Assembly (NCBI GenBank): GCA_030549775.1
Contig: CM060175.1
Span: 14,574,955 to 14,638,954, forward strand
Origin: Tamarix chinensis
Taxonomy: Eukaryota > Streptophyta > Magnoliopsida > Caryophyllales > Tamaricaceae
Length of the DNA: 64,000 nt
Direction: 5' to 3'
The notes under the pieces were generated by a model that saw nothing but the letters and a program-made list of their open reading frames with translations, was not told the origin of the DNA and made no database searches. Shown piece by piece: positions 1-11,226 of this stretch. Numbering within the stretch: the stretch's first letter is position 1; every line of letters begins with the position of its first letter. Position numbers and translations under genes: made by a program.

Positions 1-310
1 CCAAGGGTCGTTCATTGGATTATTTTCTAGCATTACTAAATGCTTAAATGATTTTTCACTTAAGTTGTATCATTTCCTCTTGGGCTAGACCACAACTTGA
101 GTTTATAGAGCCCAAGTAAGGACTAACCCATTTCCCACTTCTATTTTCTTGATCGCCCTTTATTTTCCAATTCAAAAACCACATTTTCTTTGAACTCAAA
201 ACTAAAAATGCCCCCTACATTTTGTTTTGGCCTCTACTTGCATAAGACCATCCTTTTGCTTCGAAAACCCCCTTTCTTCCATGTGATCCTTATATTACTC
301 ATATAGCTAT
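1..310 (+). mobile_element. Athila-like LTR fragment
   Basis: This stretch matches 58060-58380 of the same window, in the same orientation, over roughly 300 bases with scattered substitutions; both contain the blocks TAGACCACAACTTGAGTTTA and AATGCCCCCTACATTTT. The second copy lies upstream of an Athila-type pol, so I infer that both are pieces of that family's LTR or 5' untranslated leader. The match ends at about 310, where AGGGGTGGCAA begins. No coding sequence is visible. The similarity is seen directly; the family assignment is inferred from context. Confidence 0.5.
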
Positions 311-850
311 ATCTAGGGGTGGCAATCGGGTCGGGTGGATCGAGTTCGGGTCATAGAGGGTCGAGTCATTATCCAGTCGGGTTATTTCGGGTCATTTGAC
401 TTTTGCGGATCAGGTCAAGTTATTTCGGGTTTGAGCCATTTCAATTCATTGCCTTATTTGGGTCGGGTTGGTTCTGATTGGGTCATTTCAGTTTCGGGTC
501 ATTTTGGATTAATTTGTTGAGTCGGGTCGGGTTTAGGTTAAGAAAACTTAGATTCAGATAATTTCAGGTTAACTTGACTGGTAGGATCGGGTTGGTTTCG
601 GGTCATTTTCTGGTTCATATGAGTAGGTGGCTTCGGCTCTTTCGGGTCATTTCATGCAATATGACGGGTTGGTCCTGCTATGTCTAAATTGTTTTGAGTT
701 AAGTTGATGGGTGGGGTTATTTCGTACAATTTAATAAGTTGGATTTGAGTAGTTATAGGTTAACTTGATGGGTCGTGTCGGGTCGAGTTGAGTTTTGACG
801 GGTTGAATCAAATTCGAGTCCAGACAATTATCATTTCTTATATCATAAAT
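311..850. mobile_element. G/T-rich stretch with hAT-like end motif
   Basis: The stretch opens with AGGGGTGGCAATCGGGTCGG, which resembles terminal sequences of non-autonomous plant hAT elements. It continues as degenerate repeats of TCGGGTCATTTCGGGT and TTAACTTGATGGGTCGG until the AT-rich tandem array starts. I found no convincing inverted partner of the terminus and no 8-bp duplication. The best candidate for the far end is the weakly similar inverted sequence near 10730-10755, beyond the second half of the array. The 61-codon frame at 335-520 is just the repeat read in frame. Confidence 0.3.
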
Positions 851-3000
851 ATTAGAGATAATCATAAGATTACTATTATAGATAAAAGAATTAAGAATAT
901 TAAATGTACTTTATTTTCACAAATAAATAGTAAAGATATTTATAAATTTTAACAATAAAAAATATTGCATTATTAGATCTAACAAAGATATTTATCATTT
1001 ATTATAATTTATTTGATAACTTAAAATATTTAATTACTTTAGAAAAAGATAATTTTATAAAATAAAGATGATCAAAACAAGACTATACAATGTATAATTA
1101 TCATTTATTATATTGTAAATATTAAAGATAATCATAATATTACTCGTACAGATAAATAAATAAAAATATTATATGTATTTTATTTTTACAAAGATAAATA
1201 ATAAAGATATTTATAAGTTTTAATAGTATTATATTTGATCATTTAAAATATTTATAAATTTTACAATTAAAAATATTAGATATTTATGATATATTATATT
1301 TATTTGATTATATAAAATATTTGATTACTCTAAAAAAAAGATAATTTTATAAAATAAAGGTGAGCATAACAAGACTATACAATGTAAAATTATCATTTAT
1401 TACATTGTAAATATTAGATACAATCATAAGATTACTAGTAAAGATAAATGAAATAAGAATATTTTATGCATTTTATTTTTACAAAGGTAAATAATAAAGA
1501 TATTTATAAGTTTTAATAGTATTATATTTGATTGATTTAAATATTTATAAATTTTACAAGTAAAAATATTAGATATTTATGATATATTATATTTATTTGA
1601 TTATATAAAATATTTGATTACTCTAAAAAAAGGATAATTTTATAAAATAAAGGTGAGCATAACAAGACTATACAATGTAAAATTATCATTTATTACATTG
1701 TAAATATTAGATACAATCATAAGATTACTAGTAAAGATAAATGAAATAAGAATATTTTATGCATTTTATTTTTACAAAGGTAAATAATAAAGATATTTAT
1801 AAGTTTTAATAGTATTATATTCGATTGATTTAAATATTTATAAATTTTACAACTAAAAATATTAGATTTTTATCATATATTATATTTATTTGATTACTTA
1901 AAAAATATAATTTTATAAAATAAAGGTGAGCAAAAAAAGACTATAAAATATATAATTATCATTTATTACATTGTAAATATTAAATACAATCATAAGATTA
2001 CTAGTAAAGATAAATAAAATAAGAATATTATATGTGTTTTATTTTTACAAAGGTAAATAGTAAAGACATTTATAAGTTTTAATAGTATTATATTTGATTG
2101 CTTTAAATATTTATAAATTTTACAAGTAAAAATAATAGATTTTTATCATATATTATATTTATTTGATTACTTAAAAAAAGATAATTTTATAAAATAAAGG
2201 TGAGCATAACAAGCTATACAATGTATAATTATCATTTATTATATTGTAAATATTAGATACAATCATAAGATTACTAGCAAAGATAAATGGAATAAGAATA
2301 TTGTATGTGTTTTATTTTTACAAAGGTAAATAATGAAGATATTTATAAGTTTTAATAGTATTATATTTGATTACTTAAAAAAAAAAGATAATTTTATAAA
2401 ATAAAGGTGAGCATAACAAGACTATACAATGTATAATTATCATTTATTACATTGTATGTATTATATACAATCATAATATTACTAGTAAAGATAAATAAAA
2501 TAAAAATATTATATGTGTTTTATTTTTACAAAGGTAAATAATGAAGATATTTATAAGTTTTAACAATACTATATTTGATAACTTAAAAAAAGATAATTTT
2601 ATAAAATAAAGGTGAGCCAAACAAGATTATACAATTTATAATTATTATTTAATACATTCTAAATATTAGATACAATTATAAGATTACTAGTAAAGATAAA
2701 TGAAATAAGAATATTATATGTGTTTTATTTTTACAAAGATAAATAATAAATATATTTATAAGTTTTAATAGTATTATACTTAATTGCTTTAAATATTTAT
2801 AAATTTTACAAGTAAAAATATTAGATTTTTATCATATATTATATTTATTTGATTACTTAAAAAAAGAAATAATTTTATAAAATAAAAGTGAGCATAACAA
2901 TACTATACAATGTATAATTATTATTTATTACATTGTAAATATTAGACACAATTATAAGATTACTAGTAAAGATAAATAAAATAAGAATATTGCATGTGTT
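850..3000. repeat. AT-rich tandem array, part A
   Basis: About eight head-to-tail monomers are marked by the block GTGAGCATAACAAGACTATA. The GACTATAC anchor (or its variant) falls near 1081, 1373, 1666, 1939, 2213, 2420, 2625 and 2901, giving spacings of about 292, 293, 273, 274, 207, 205 and 276 bp. Two monomer classes are visible. Short ones (~205 bp) lack a ~70-88 bp segment, containing TTTAAATATTTATAAATTTTAC, that the long ones (~273-293 bp) carry. The array stops mid-monomer at about 3000 and resumes mid-monomer at 9473, so it was once continuous. It has no coding capacity. Confidence 0.88.
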
Positions 3001-4680
3001 AGACTTCTAGGTTTTCACTCTTTTAAGGGGGTAGTCTATGCTAGTGTTGTGTCAACTCTGATAGAGTTAACTACCAAGATCACCTTCCCTCAAATCTTTT
3101 TTCTCTTCTTACCCAACCTCAACTTTTTGACTTTGAGGATGAAGTCTCCTTTAATGGAGCAGTGAAGTAATATCCTAAATTTTAGCTAAACTTGATCCAG
3201 AGTATTTAATATTATAACCTAATTCTATTCTTGAAAAATTAATATTTCTACCTTACCCTAACTCCTTAATCCTAATTCTTAACTTAAACCTCATCTTAAC
3301 TCTAGGTTTTTAATGTGTTAACCTAATACTAACCACAAATGGTTGTTAATTAAATTATCCTAATACCCTAACTTAAATTATTTTAACCTAAATCTAATTC
3401 TAAACCCACCTTTTCTTTTCATATTGCCTTTCCCTTTCTCGATCAATTTTCTTTTATTTCTTTTCTCCCTAGACAATGCCTCTACATGAAAAATTCTACC
3501 CAAATAATGCCTTTACCGTGCCTCTACCTCTACCATGCCTCCATCATCTATACCCTACCCCATCAATACATCAACTCCCGCTTATTGTGTGATGTGTTTT
3601 GTTGATAAACCCATTCCTTGATCGTTCGTACACCACCCCTTACATTCCTCCTCTACCATATCTCCCCATGCACACCACTTTGTGCCTATACAAACCCTCC
3701 TAATCCTCTATCTGCTTCATTTAATACCCAAAACTACTTCCTCCCTCCCTCTATTTTCTATCAAAATTTGCACCACTAACTGGAAGCCATTCCTCCTCCT
3801 CACCATCTTCAATCTCACCACAAAAACCTCTACCAGCAAGCTTTGTCATGCATCCCCCTCTAGCTTTGACCATTTCCACTAAAACGTCACCATAACCACC
3901 TACCAAACTGACCAAATACCAACCCTAGCATTGGAAAAACACACTGAATGCCCCCTAAGCTTTAGCAAACCCACAGTTTCCTTCCACCCTTGAGGACAAA
4001 TGATCTAAACTAAAACCACACCCTAACCATAGGCTAAAATTTTCATTCCTTACCCTACCTTTGGTGCCAAAACCAATGCAACTAGCCACCCCCTTCGGCC
4101 ACTTCCACTACTACCAATCACCCATTTTAGCCAACCACCCTTCGACTTCCTCTACTATTGTACACTGCTTAGCAACAACACAAGCTGTCATTCCCTAGCT
4201 CCCATTTATTTGACACATTCCACCGATCCCCTAACTTTGTTGCATAACTCTCCATCAAAGCCCTTACCATGGTATGTTTGGTTTTCCATTGTTACTTCAC
4301 TCTTCCTTTCTTTAAATATTCTTTAAGTATACCAATAAAGTATAATAGTATTTTATTATGGTTTCTTAGGTGTTTTATGGATGTTTCAAATGAGGCATAA
4401 TAATATATGTTCTTAGAGACAAGTGCCTTTCTCGATAAGGATAACAGTTATAGTTGGGGTTTTGTGCTAAACGTATAATATTCTTTTGGGTACTATTGTG
4501 TTGTAATATTATTTTGGGAATTTCATTTTGGTCATTATTATTATGTGGTAATATGATATTATATGATGAAAAGTGAATAAGTTGATAAGCATACAGTATC
4601 GTTACTATAATTTCTATATTAAAACCACTAAGAGAATCACTGATATAATTTCTATATTAAAACCACTAAAATTTATCTAT
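3001..4680 (+). mobile_element. Decayed retroelement sequence, probably chromoviral LTR
   Basis: This is the left part of the insertion that splits the tandem array. After a short lead-in, sequence starting near 3168 (TAATATCCTAAATTTTAG) resembles the CCCCAAAATTT start of the large LTR family in this window. An AT-rich part and then a C-rich stretch (about 3420-4270) follow, the same order as in LTRs III and V. From 4290 it is AT-rich. I see no intact frame; the 66-codon frame at 3682-3882 is low-complexity. It could instead be an unrelated C-rich repeat. Confidence 0.3.
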
Positions 4681-4737
4681 AAGTTGAGCTACAAGAATTA
4701 AAGGCCCAGTTGGAAGAATTATTGGATTATGGGTACA
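4681..4737 (+). pseudogene. Chromovirus reverse transcriptase fragment, 5' piece
   Basis: These 57 bases translate to a stretch with the core ELKAQLEELLDYGYI, typical of the region just before the first reverse transcriptase block in plant chromoviruses (Ty3/gypsy). The reading continues in phase at 9107, beyond solo LTR I, with the five bases GTACA duplicated at the break. The fragment has no start, no upstream protease and no LTR attached to it, so it is a relic. It lies at the right edge of the material inserted in the tandem array. Confidence 0.75.
4733..4737. repeat. Target-site duplication GTACA (left) of LTR I
   Basis: GTACA directly precedes TGTAACACC at 4738 and recurs exactly at 9107-9111, directly after the other terminus TTTCA. 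A 5-bp duplication is the expected size for a Ty3/gypsy integration. Confidence 0.85.
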
Positions 4738-4811
4738 TGTAACACCAAAAAATTCACTACTTTTTTTTAAAGCGGAAGAATTTTAAATTAAATCCGTGAA
4801 TTCTACCGCCA

Positions 4812-4857
4812 CACTTAGTACCAAACCGATTCTCTCCGACCATTCCAGTACAAAGTG
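4812..4857 (-). promoter_or_regulatory. Conserved LTR-terminal hairpin (LTR I copy)
   Basis: CACTTAGTAC at 4812-4821 is inverted as GTACAAAGTG at 4848-4857, with one mismatch in ten pairs and a 26-base loop. The same feature lies at the same distance from the end in all five LTR copies here. Its function is unknown; a 3'-end-processing or structural RNA role is a guess. Confidence 0.6.
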
Positions 4858-5394
4858 CTAAGGTTAGAAGAAAAGTAATAATCAATTATAAATCAAGACA
4901 ACTCAAATTTCAAATAAGCATCAAGCCGTTGTAGAACAAAAATCAGAGTACGCATAAAGAATTATTATTCAAGTTAAAAAGAGAATAGCTTACAATCGAT
5001 AAAAGATTAACAAAAAGAAATATGACCATATCAATACTGAAATATGACCACAACTCTCTTGAATTTGGAGCCAAAACATGCTCAACCCTCAGCCCCGACT
5101 GATGTCTCGCCCACCTGCACAAGGTCAGAAGGGCATCTACTCGTGAAAATGAGCAGCACCCATAAAACGGGTGATCAGTACGCTATGTATTGAGTAAGGT
5201 AACCGAGAACTAAGGCCAACACACAAAGTCATACAAATAATGCAGAAGAAATAAAAGAGCATAATCCATCATGATAACATAAAGGCAAATGTATGATCAG
5301 GTGAAAATGCCAATATACAATATAGTTCAGATTAATTACTTCATAATCCTTTATCGAAATATTTTCACACCATGCTCTTTATTAAGTCTATACG

Positions 5395-5760
5395 AGTACG
5401 GGAACCCCACTATTTTTCCCGGTGGATCGGTCTTCAGGGCACTTTGGCTCCTGGCCACTATTATAGCCGGTGGATCGATCACTTAGGGTATATGCCCTAC
5501 CACTATTATATGCCGGTGGATCGGTCTAGCCCTTTTTCTCGCATGGTGTTCCACTATAAGTAATTAGTGTCTTCCCACATCTTAACAACATAAAATGTTT
5601 GGTTTATTGAGCTCGGGATCCCCCACTAATTTTGCCGGTGGATCGATCACTAGGGTAACATACCCTACCACTATTATGCTGGTGGATCGGTCTCTAGGCT
5701 ACAACCGTACCTGGCCACTACTATGCCAGTGGATCAGTTTGAGCCTGGCTCAACATCTTC
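5395..5760 (-). repeat. Dyad-box repeats in LTR I
   Basis: At least six copies of a block built from CCACTATTAT and GCCGGTGGATCGGTC are spaced irregularly. On the minus strand they read as the GGTCCACCGG...ATAATAGTGG boxes of the other LTR copies. The short frames that overlap them (for example 5595-5903) are repeat translations, not genes. Confidence 0.75.
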
Positions 5761-5929
5761 CACTTTACGTAATTAATATCTTAAGTATCTTATTTAAAAG
5801 CTTTCACTATGGACATGCACAAATCATTCTCTTTGTACTTCACACATCACAAATCATAAAATTCCACCATCATAATTACACTTTAATCACCAAACACACA
5901 TGATAATACAAAAATTCTAAGCAACCACA

Positions 5930-6510
5930 ACAAACCCTAATTATTCACACAAACCCTAGTTTGGTCTCCTATGGACCCTTATATAATCTCCACGTATTAT
6001 TTTTCATCTAAAATGTTCAAAAACCCAAATAACACTTACATTACCTTCCTTATATCCCAAATCAACCTTTCATACGTAAATTTCACTCCCATGCAAACTT
6101 TACACATCCCATGCAACCTCTCGAACTTTTCATACAAACCCTAAATCCCATGCAATCATTAACTCCCATGCAAAACCATAACTTCACCATGCAAACCCTA
6201 ATACCACCATACAACCATTAATACCACCATGCAACCATTAATACCACCATACAAACCCTAATACCACCATACAACCATTAATACCACTATGCAAACCCTA
6301 ATACCACCATACAAACCTTAATACCGACATGCAACATACATGCAAAACCCAACGCCATGCAAACCCTAATACCATGCATCCCACAACTCCATGCAAAACC
6401 CTACACCATGCAACATTAACTCCATGTAAAGCCCAACGCCATGCAAACTCTAATACCATGCATCCCACAACTCCATGCAAAACCCTAACACCATATTGTT
6501 ACACTCCCCA
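5930..6510. repeat. Minisatellite with CATGCA and AAACCCTA motifs
   Basis: Degenerate tandem repeats of CCATGCAAACCCTAATACCA and CCATACAACCATTAATACCA run through this stretch. I count at least ten CATGCA and at least eight AAACCCTA occurrences. It occupies the place where LTRs III and V carry the GGTAATTTGG-type minisatellite. LTR II has a few of the same units near 16760-16800. The frames at 6298-6480 and 6329-6544 are translations of the repeat on opposite strands. Confidence 0.8.
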
Positions 6511-6839
6511 TCATTATTTTACAACCCTATCATGCATGTCTTAAGGCCACATCATACCATAATAATAACACACTTATACACATAATTCTCATGCCACAAT
6601 TTATTCACACCAACATACTTCAACTCCATAATCATGCTGCATTCATAACAATTATACAATATACACATGAAATACACTATAATTCATATCACATGGCATG
6701 CATAGCATAAAATTACAGATTACACATATGGCCTTAGTACCCCTTACCTAAAACGACACCGGTCTTGGAGCATGCTCCTATGTCTCCTTAGGGCTTTGAC
6801 TAGTCTCACCTATTATGTGGGAAAAGCTAAAATTAGACT

Positions 6840-7440
6840 CCCTCCTATCAAAAATACTATTAATCACTAACTTATTATAAGACTAGGCTTTTAAATAAAT
6901 AATAATATATTAATAAAACAACATTAACTAATTACTAACTTTGCTAAAGATATAGAAATAGAAATATTATAAAAGTTGATAATATAAGGTTGAAAACTTT
7001 ACCCTAATAATAATAAGACATGATATTTATAATACTACTACTAAAATTTAAAATAAGCACAATAGGGTTTCGGCCCTATATAGTATAATAATATTAACAT
7101 TGAAAGTAATAATAATAATAATAATAATAACAATAATAACATTATCAACAACACTAATGGTAAAATAGTTGTATTAATAATAATGGAATAAGAATAATAG
7201 AAATTCGAAATAGGAAATAATAATAATAATTATACTTATAACATAATAATATTAATAATAGTAATAATCGAAATAATAAGGGTAATAGTGTTAAAATCGA
7301 ATTAAAAATTACAATAGGGCTTCAACCCTCAACAGAAATAAAAATAAAAACATTAATAATAATAATAATACATATTAATAATGGAAATAATAATAATAGT
7401 AGTATTTATATTCAAATAAATGAAATAAAATAAATTAAGG
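6840..7440. repeat. AAT-rich low-complexity block within LTR I
   Basis: Runs of AAT/ATA trinucleotides, for example around 7108-7130, 7215-7260 and 7350-7400, are separated by diverged AT-rich sequence. This is degenerate microsatellite expansion with no coding potential. Confidence 0.75.
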
Positions 7441-8680
7441 CTTATAAAAATAGGGAGAAGGGTTCAGAGGGTCTAAGGTTCAACCTTAGGCTGGGTGATA
7501 GGCGACACGGGCAGTGGTGCACGGCGGCGGTCGAAAAAAAAGGAAGAAAAGGGTAAAAGTTGAATGCTGGGAAAAAGATAGGGAGAATTAAGGTGGGAGT
7601 TGGGGTGTTTAGAGTTGCCTAGAAGGAGAGGGACAAAATAAGGGTGGTGGAGCAGCCAAAGGTGGCGGCGCACGATGGCGGTGGCGGTGGCCGAATGGAG
7701 AAGAAGGAAGGAAAGGGAGGAGGAGAGGGAAGAAGAGGAAAAGAAAGGTAGAGGGAGTTTGCAGCATAATTTGGGAGGTGAAAGAAGCGGCGGAAGTGGC
7801 AGAAGTGGTGGCTAAGGGCGGCGGGAAGGGTGGAAACGACAGAAAATAGGTTGATTGGGAAGGGGACTTCGCACAGCCGGGGTGGTTTGTGTAGGAAAAA
7901 TTGAGAGATGAGGGAGGTTTAGGTAGTTAGAGGGCGGTGCAAGGATGAGTTTGGTGGGAGGAGTTGGTGGCGGAGTTGGCCGGAGGCGGCGGAAGAGGTG
8001 TCTGAAGGGGCGGTGGTGGCAAGGTCATGAAAAGTTGGGTTTTGGGGAAAAGCTCGATTGCAGACTAGGTAGGGGGTATTTATAGGAGGAAAAAGGGTGG
8101 CTTAGGTCAAAGGGGAAGAACGGGAGGATTGGCAGCGACGGTTGCCGGTGAAATAAAAAAAAACGTGGCAGGCAGTTGGCTGGAAAAAGGGAAACATGCG
8201 AGGAGAGGGGAAATGGGTAGGCAGATGTGGTTGATGAGTTGATGTGGAAGAGAGGGGGAGGTAGGTAGTGATCGTGCGTAGTCGCCGTCGAAATTTTTGG
8301 CCGATCGGAAGGAGTTGCAGGTATGCGCCAACGGGGAAGAAGGAGGAAGAAGATGGTGGGGGGAAGGAACCGGGTAGTTTGGGGAAGAAAGAAAGAAAAG
8401 AAAAGAAAAGAGAGGTAGACCGGGACGGTCGGGCGCGAAGAGGGGGAGGATTTAAATGAAACGCAGAGTTTTAGTGAAATAAGGGATGAAACGTAGCGCA
8501 TCGAGGGACGGAAGAAGGGTGACGGCCGCCTGGGTTGGGTCGTGCCGAAGAAGGAAGAAGGGGAAAGGAGAACTGGGCTGCAGGCTGGCCTAGGTCGGGG
8601 AGGGGAAAAAGAAAAAGAAAAGAAGAAGAAAGAAAAAGAAAGAAAAAGAAAAAGGGAAAGGGAAAAAGGAAAAATAATGG
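7440..8680. repeat. GC-rich purine tract within LTR I
   Basis: The plus strand is strongly purine-rich (GGAGAAGGAAGGAAAGGGAGG type), ending in AAAGAAAAAG runs at 8600-8680. Read on the minus strand, it is the pyrimidine tract just after the AT-rich 5' block in LTRs III, IV and V. Long frames here (for example 8025-8501 on the minus strand, Ser/Pro/Phe-rich) are composition artefacts. Confidence 0.7.
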
Positions 8681-9106
8681 ATTAGGTTAATTAAATTAAT
8701 TAGAATATTTGGGATATTTAAAAATAATAATACTTAAATAAAATAATATTTAAATTCCTTTTTAAGCTAATTTAAGATTTTTATGAGGTTTTTCATAAAT
8801 TCTATTTTAATTGGCAAAACACCCTAATTTTATTCAATTAAATTATTTATAAAATTCATATTAATTTGAAACTATTTTATCCTTCTTATTTTAAATAAAA
8901 TAATTTATTTAATTAATTTTCAAAATAAAATCCTTAATTAGCTAAAATACCCAAATTTCTCGTCATTAAAATACTTATAAATTTCTTCTTTATTTACCCT
9001 AATTAATTCCTTTTTATTTTAATAAAAATAATTTATTAAATTAATTTTCATAATAAAACCTCATTTAAATATAATTTTTAAAATTAGAAATTTTCGGGGC
9101 ATTTCA

Positions 9107-9111
9107 GTACA
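9107..9111. repeat. Target-site duplication GTACA (right) of LTR I
   Basis: This is an exact copy of 4733-4737, directly following the LTR terminus. Confidence 0.85.
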
Positions 9112-9472
9112 TTTGACCGAGTGTATCACCTTGGGGAGCACTCGTCTTGTTCGTGAAGAAAAAGGACGGAAGCCTCCGTCTCTACATAGAATACGAAGGA
9201 CTAAATCAGGTGACGGTGAAGAATCAATACCCGTTTCCAAGGATTGATGATCTCTTTGATCAATTGAGTGGTGCCATAGTGTTCTCCAAAGTTAAGCTAA
9301 GGTCAAGGTACCATCAGTTGTGGATCACAGATACTGATGTTATGAAGACTACCTTTTGGACCTGGTATAGACACTACGAGTTTACAATGATGTCATTTGG
9401 GCTCACCAATACCCCATAGTATTCATGGACCTAATGACGAGGATTTTTATACCCTTCCTCAACCAATTTGTA
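9107..9472 (+). pseudogene. Chromovirus reverse transcriptase fragment, 3' piece
   Basis: This continues the frame interrupted at 4737. Conserved blocks in order are [19 protein letters not shown], then [16 protein letters not shown], then [13 protein letters not shown] (the catalytic Asp of the usual KIDLRSGYHQ block is replaced), then YRHYEF and SFGLTNTP. An in-frame TGA occurs where an Arg codon is expected, near the GTACA repeat, and a frameshift or stop follows TNTP. The fragment ends at NQFV, just before the YxDD-type catalytic motif, where the tandem array resumes at 9473. Its mobility is lost; it is a relic inside the insertion that split the array. Confidence 0.88.
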
Positions 9473-10690
9473 TAGTACTATATTTGATTACTTAAAACAA
9501 AAGATAATTTTATAAAATAAAAGTGAGCATAACAAGACTATACAATGTATAATTATCATTTATTACATTGTATATATTAGATACAATCATAATATTACTA
9601 GTAAAGATAAATAAAATAAAAATATTATATGTGTTTTATTTTTGCAAAGGTAAATAATGAAGATATTTATAAGTTTTAACAATACTATATTTGATAACTT
9701 AAAAAAAGATAATTTTATAAAACAAAGGTGAGCCAAACAAGATTATACAATTTATAATTATTATTTAATACATTCTAAATATTAGATAAAATTAAAATAT
9801 TACTAGTAAAGCTAAATGAAATAAGAATGTTATATGTGTTTTTATTTTTACCAAGGTAAATAATAAAGATATTTATAAGTTTTAACAATATTATATTTGA
9901 TTACTTAAAAAAAGATAATTTTATAAAATAAAGGTGAGCCAAACAAGACTATACAATGTATAATTATCATTTATTACATTGTAAATATTAGATAGAATAA
10001 TAAGATTACTAGTAAAGATAAATAAAATAAGAATATTATATGTGTTTTATTTTTACAGAGGCAAATAATAAAGATATTTATAAGTTTTAACAATATTATA
10101 TTTGATTACTTAATTTTTTTTACAAAATAAAGGTGAACCAAACAAGACTATACAATGTATAATTATCATTTATTATATTGTAAATATTAAATACAATAAT
10201 AAGATTACTAGTAAAGATAAATGAAATAAGAGTATTATATGTGTTTTATTTTTACAAAGGTAAATAATAAAGATATTTATAAGTTTTAATAATATTATAT
10301 TTAATTGCTTTAAATATTTATAAATTTTACAGGTAAAAATATTATATATTTATGATATATTATATTTATTTGATTAGTTAAAAAAATATAATTTTATAAA
10401 ATAAAGGTGAGCATAACAAGACTATACAATGTATAATTATTATTTATTACATTGTATATATTAGATACAATCATAATATTACTAGTAAAGATAAATGAAA
10501 TAAGAATATTGTATATGTTTTATTTTTACAAAAGTAAATAATATAGATATTTATAAGTTTTAATAGTATTATATTTGATTACTTAAAATATTTATTTACT
10601 TAAAAAGATATAATTTTATAAAATAAATGTGATAATAAAAATAACCATATAATGTATTAATGTATAAATTATAATGATCATTTATTATAT
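9473..10690. repeat. AT-rich tandem array, part B
   Basis: This is the continuation of the array at 850-3000. The anchor GACTATAC or its variant lies near 9537, 9741, 9947, 10146 and 10420, with a degenerate last unit near 10645, so spacings are about 204, 206, 199, 274 and 225 bp. Most units are the short class, with one long unit before the end. The first monomer is truncated at the left, complementing the truncated last monomer of part A, apart from roughly 45 missing bases. Confidence 0.88.
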
Positions 10691-11226
10691 TTTAGATTGT
10701 TTTTTAATTAAAAAAAATGGTCTAATCTAACCTGAACTGGACCTTCCCAACCCTTTTTCTTCTTTTTCTCTTCTCATTTTTGTTTCATCAGTATGAAACT
10801 TGAATGCAATCGACCTCGACCTCCTGCCCTTGTGCTCTTTGCGAGTCTGCGACATTATCTGGTCTCCTGTCCCTCCCTTCTCTCGAGTCGGAACCTATTC
10901 TCCCTCCCTCATTTGTCCATCGTCGCCTGACACCACTGCCACACCACAACCATCCGTGGACTACGCTGCCTCGCTATGCCACCATAGTCGACCCCCTTCC
11001 ACTTTACTCGTTGTCGACTAAATCTAACACCACCAGGAGCAACCAGCCACGCCCGGTGCACCCGACCACCAGCAAGTGTTCCTTCACCACCAATGTTGCG
11101 CTAGCAACCCTTATCCCGTCCAATTTTGTAACAATTCATTTGGTATAATTATCTTAAACCCTAACTCTCATTTTCATTATTTTTTATGAATTAATTGATG
11201 ATAATCGAAATTCGTTATTGAATTAT
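10691..11226. other. Unassigned C-rich intergenic stretch
   Basis: After the array comes a pyrimidine-rich, then GC-richer stretch (10740-11120) with overlapping short frames (73 and 114 codons in different phases) rich in Ser, Thr and Pro. I do not recognise either. Composition resembles the C-rich parts of the LTRs in this window, so it may be a retroelement remnant. It becomes AT-rich before the CACTA terminus at 11227. Confidence 0.3.

Larger units (their letters stand above)
4738..9106 (-). mobile_element. Solo LTR I, large chromovirus-type LTR family
   Basis: Read on the minus strand, this 4369-bp unit starts TGAAATGCCCCGAAAATT and ends GGTGTTACA, with the TG...CA termini usual for LTRs. 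It is flanked by the perfect duplication GTACA, has no internal domain, and interrupts a reverse transcriptase reading frame, so it is a solo LTR. From its 5' end leftwards it holds an AT-rich block (8680-9106), a purine tract (7440-8680, the complement of the pyrimidine tracts in LTRs III and V), an AAT-rich block, a short-period repeat (5930-6500), the dyad-box repeats (5395-5760) and the terminal hairpin (4812-4857). The TGTAACACCCC-type terminus is typical of Tekay/Del-like chromoviruses; the lineage is inferred, since no internal domain remains. Confidence 0.85.

Noticed and set aside
8025..8501. 158-codon minus-strand ORF
   Set aside because: Product is Ser/Pro/Phe-rich low complexity from the purine tract of LTR I; the same kind of frame occurs in each LTR tract.
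4738..9106. Complete retrotransposon with two LTRs
   Set aside because: No internal domain, primer site or second LTR copy lies between the duplicated GTACA sites; it is a solo LTR.
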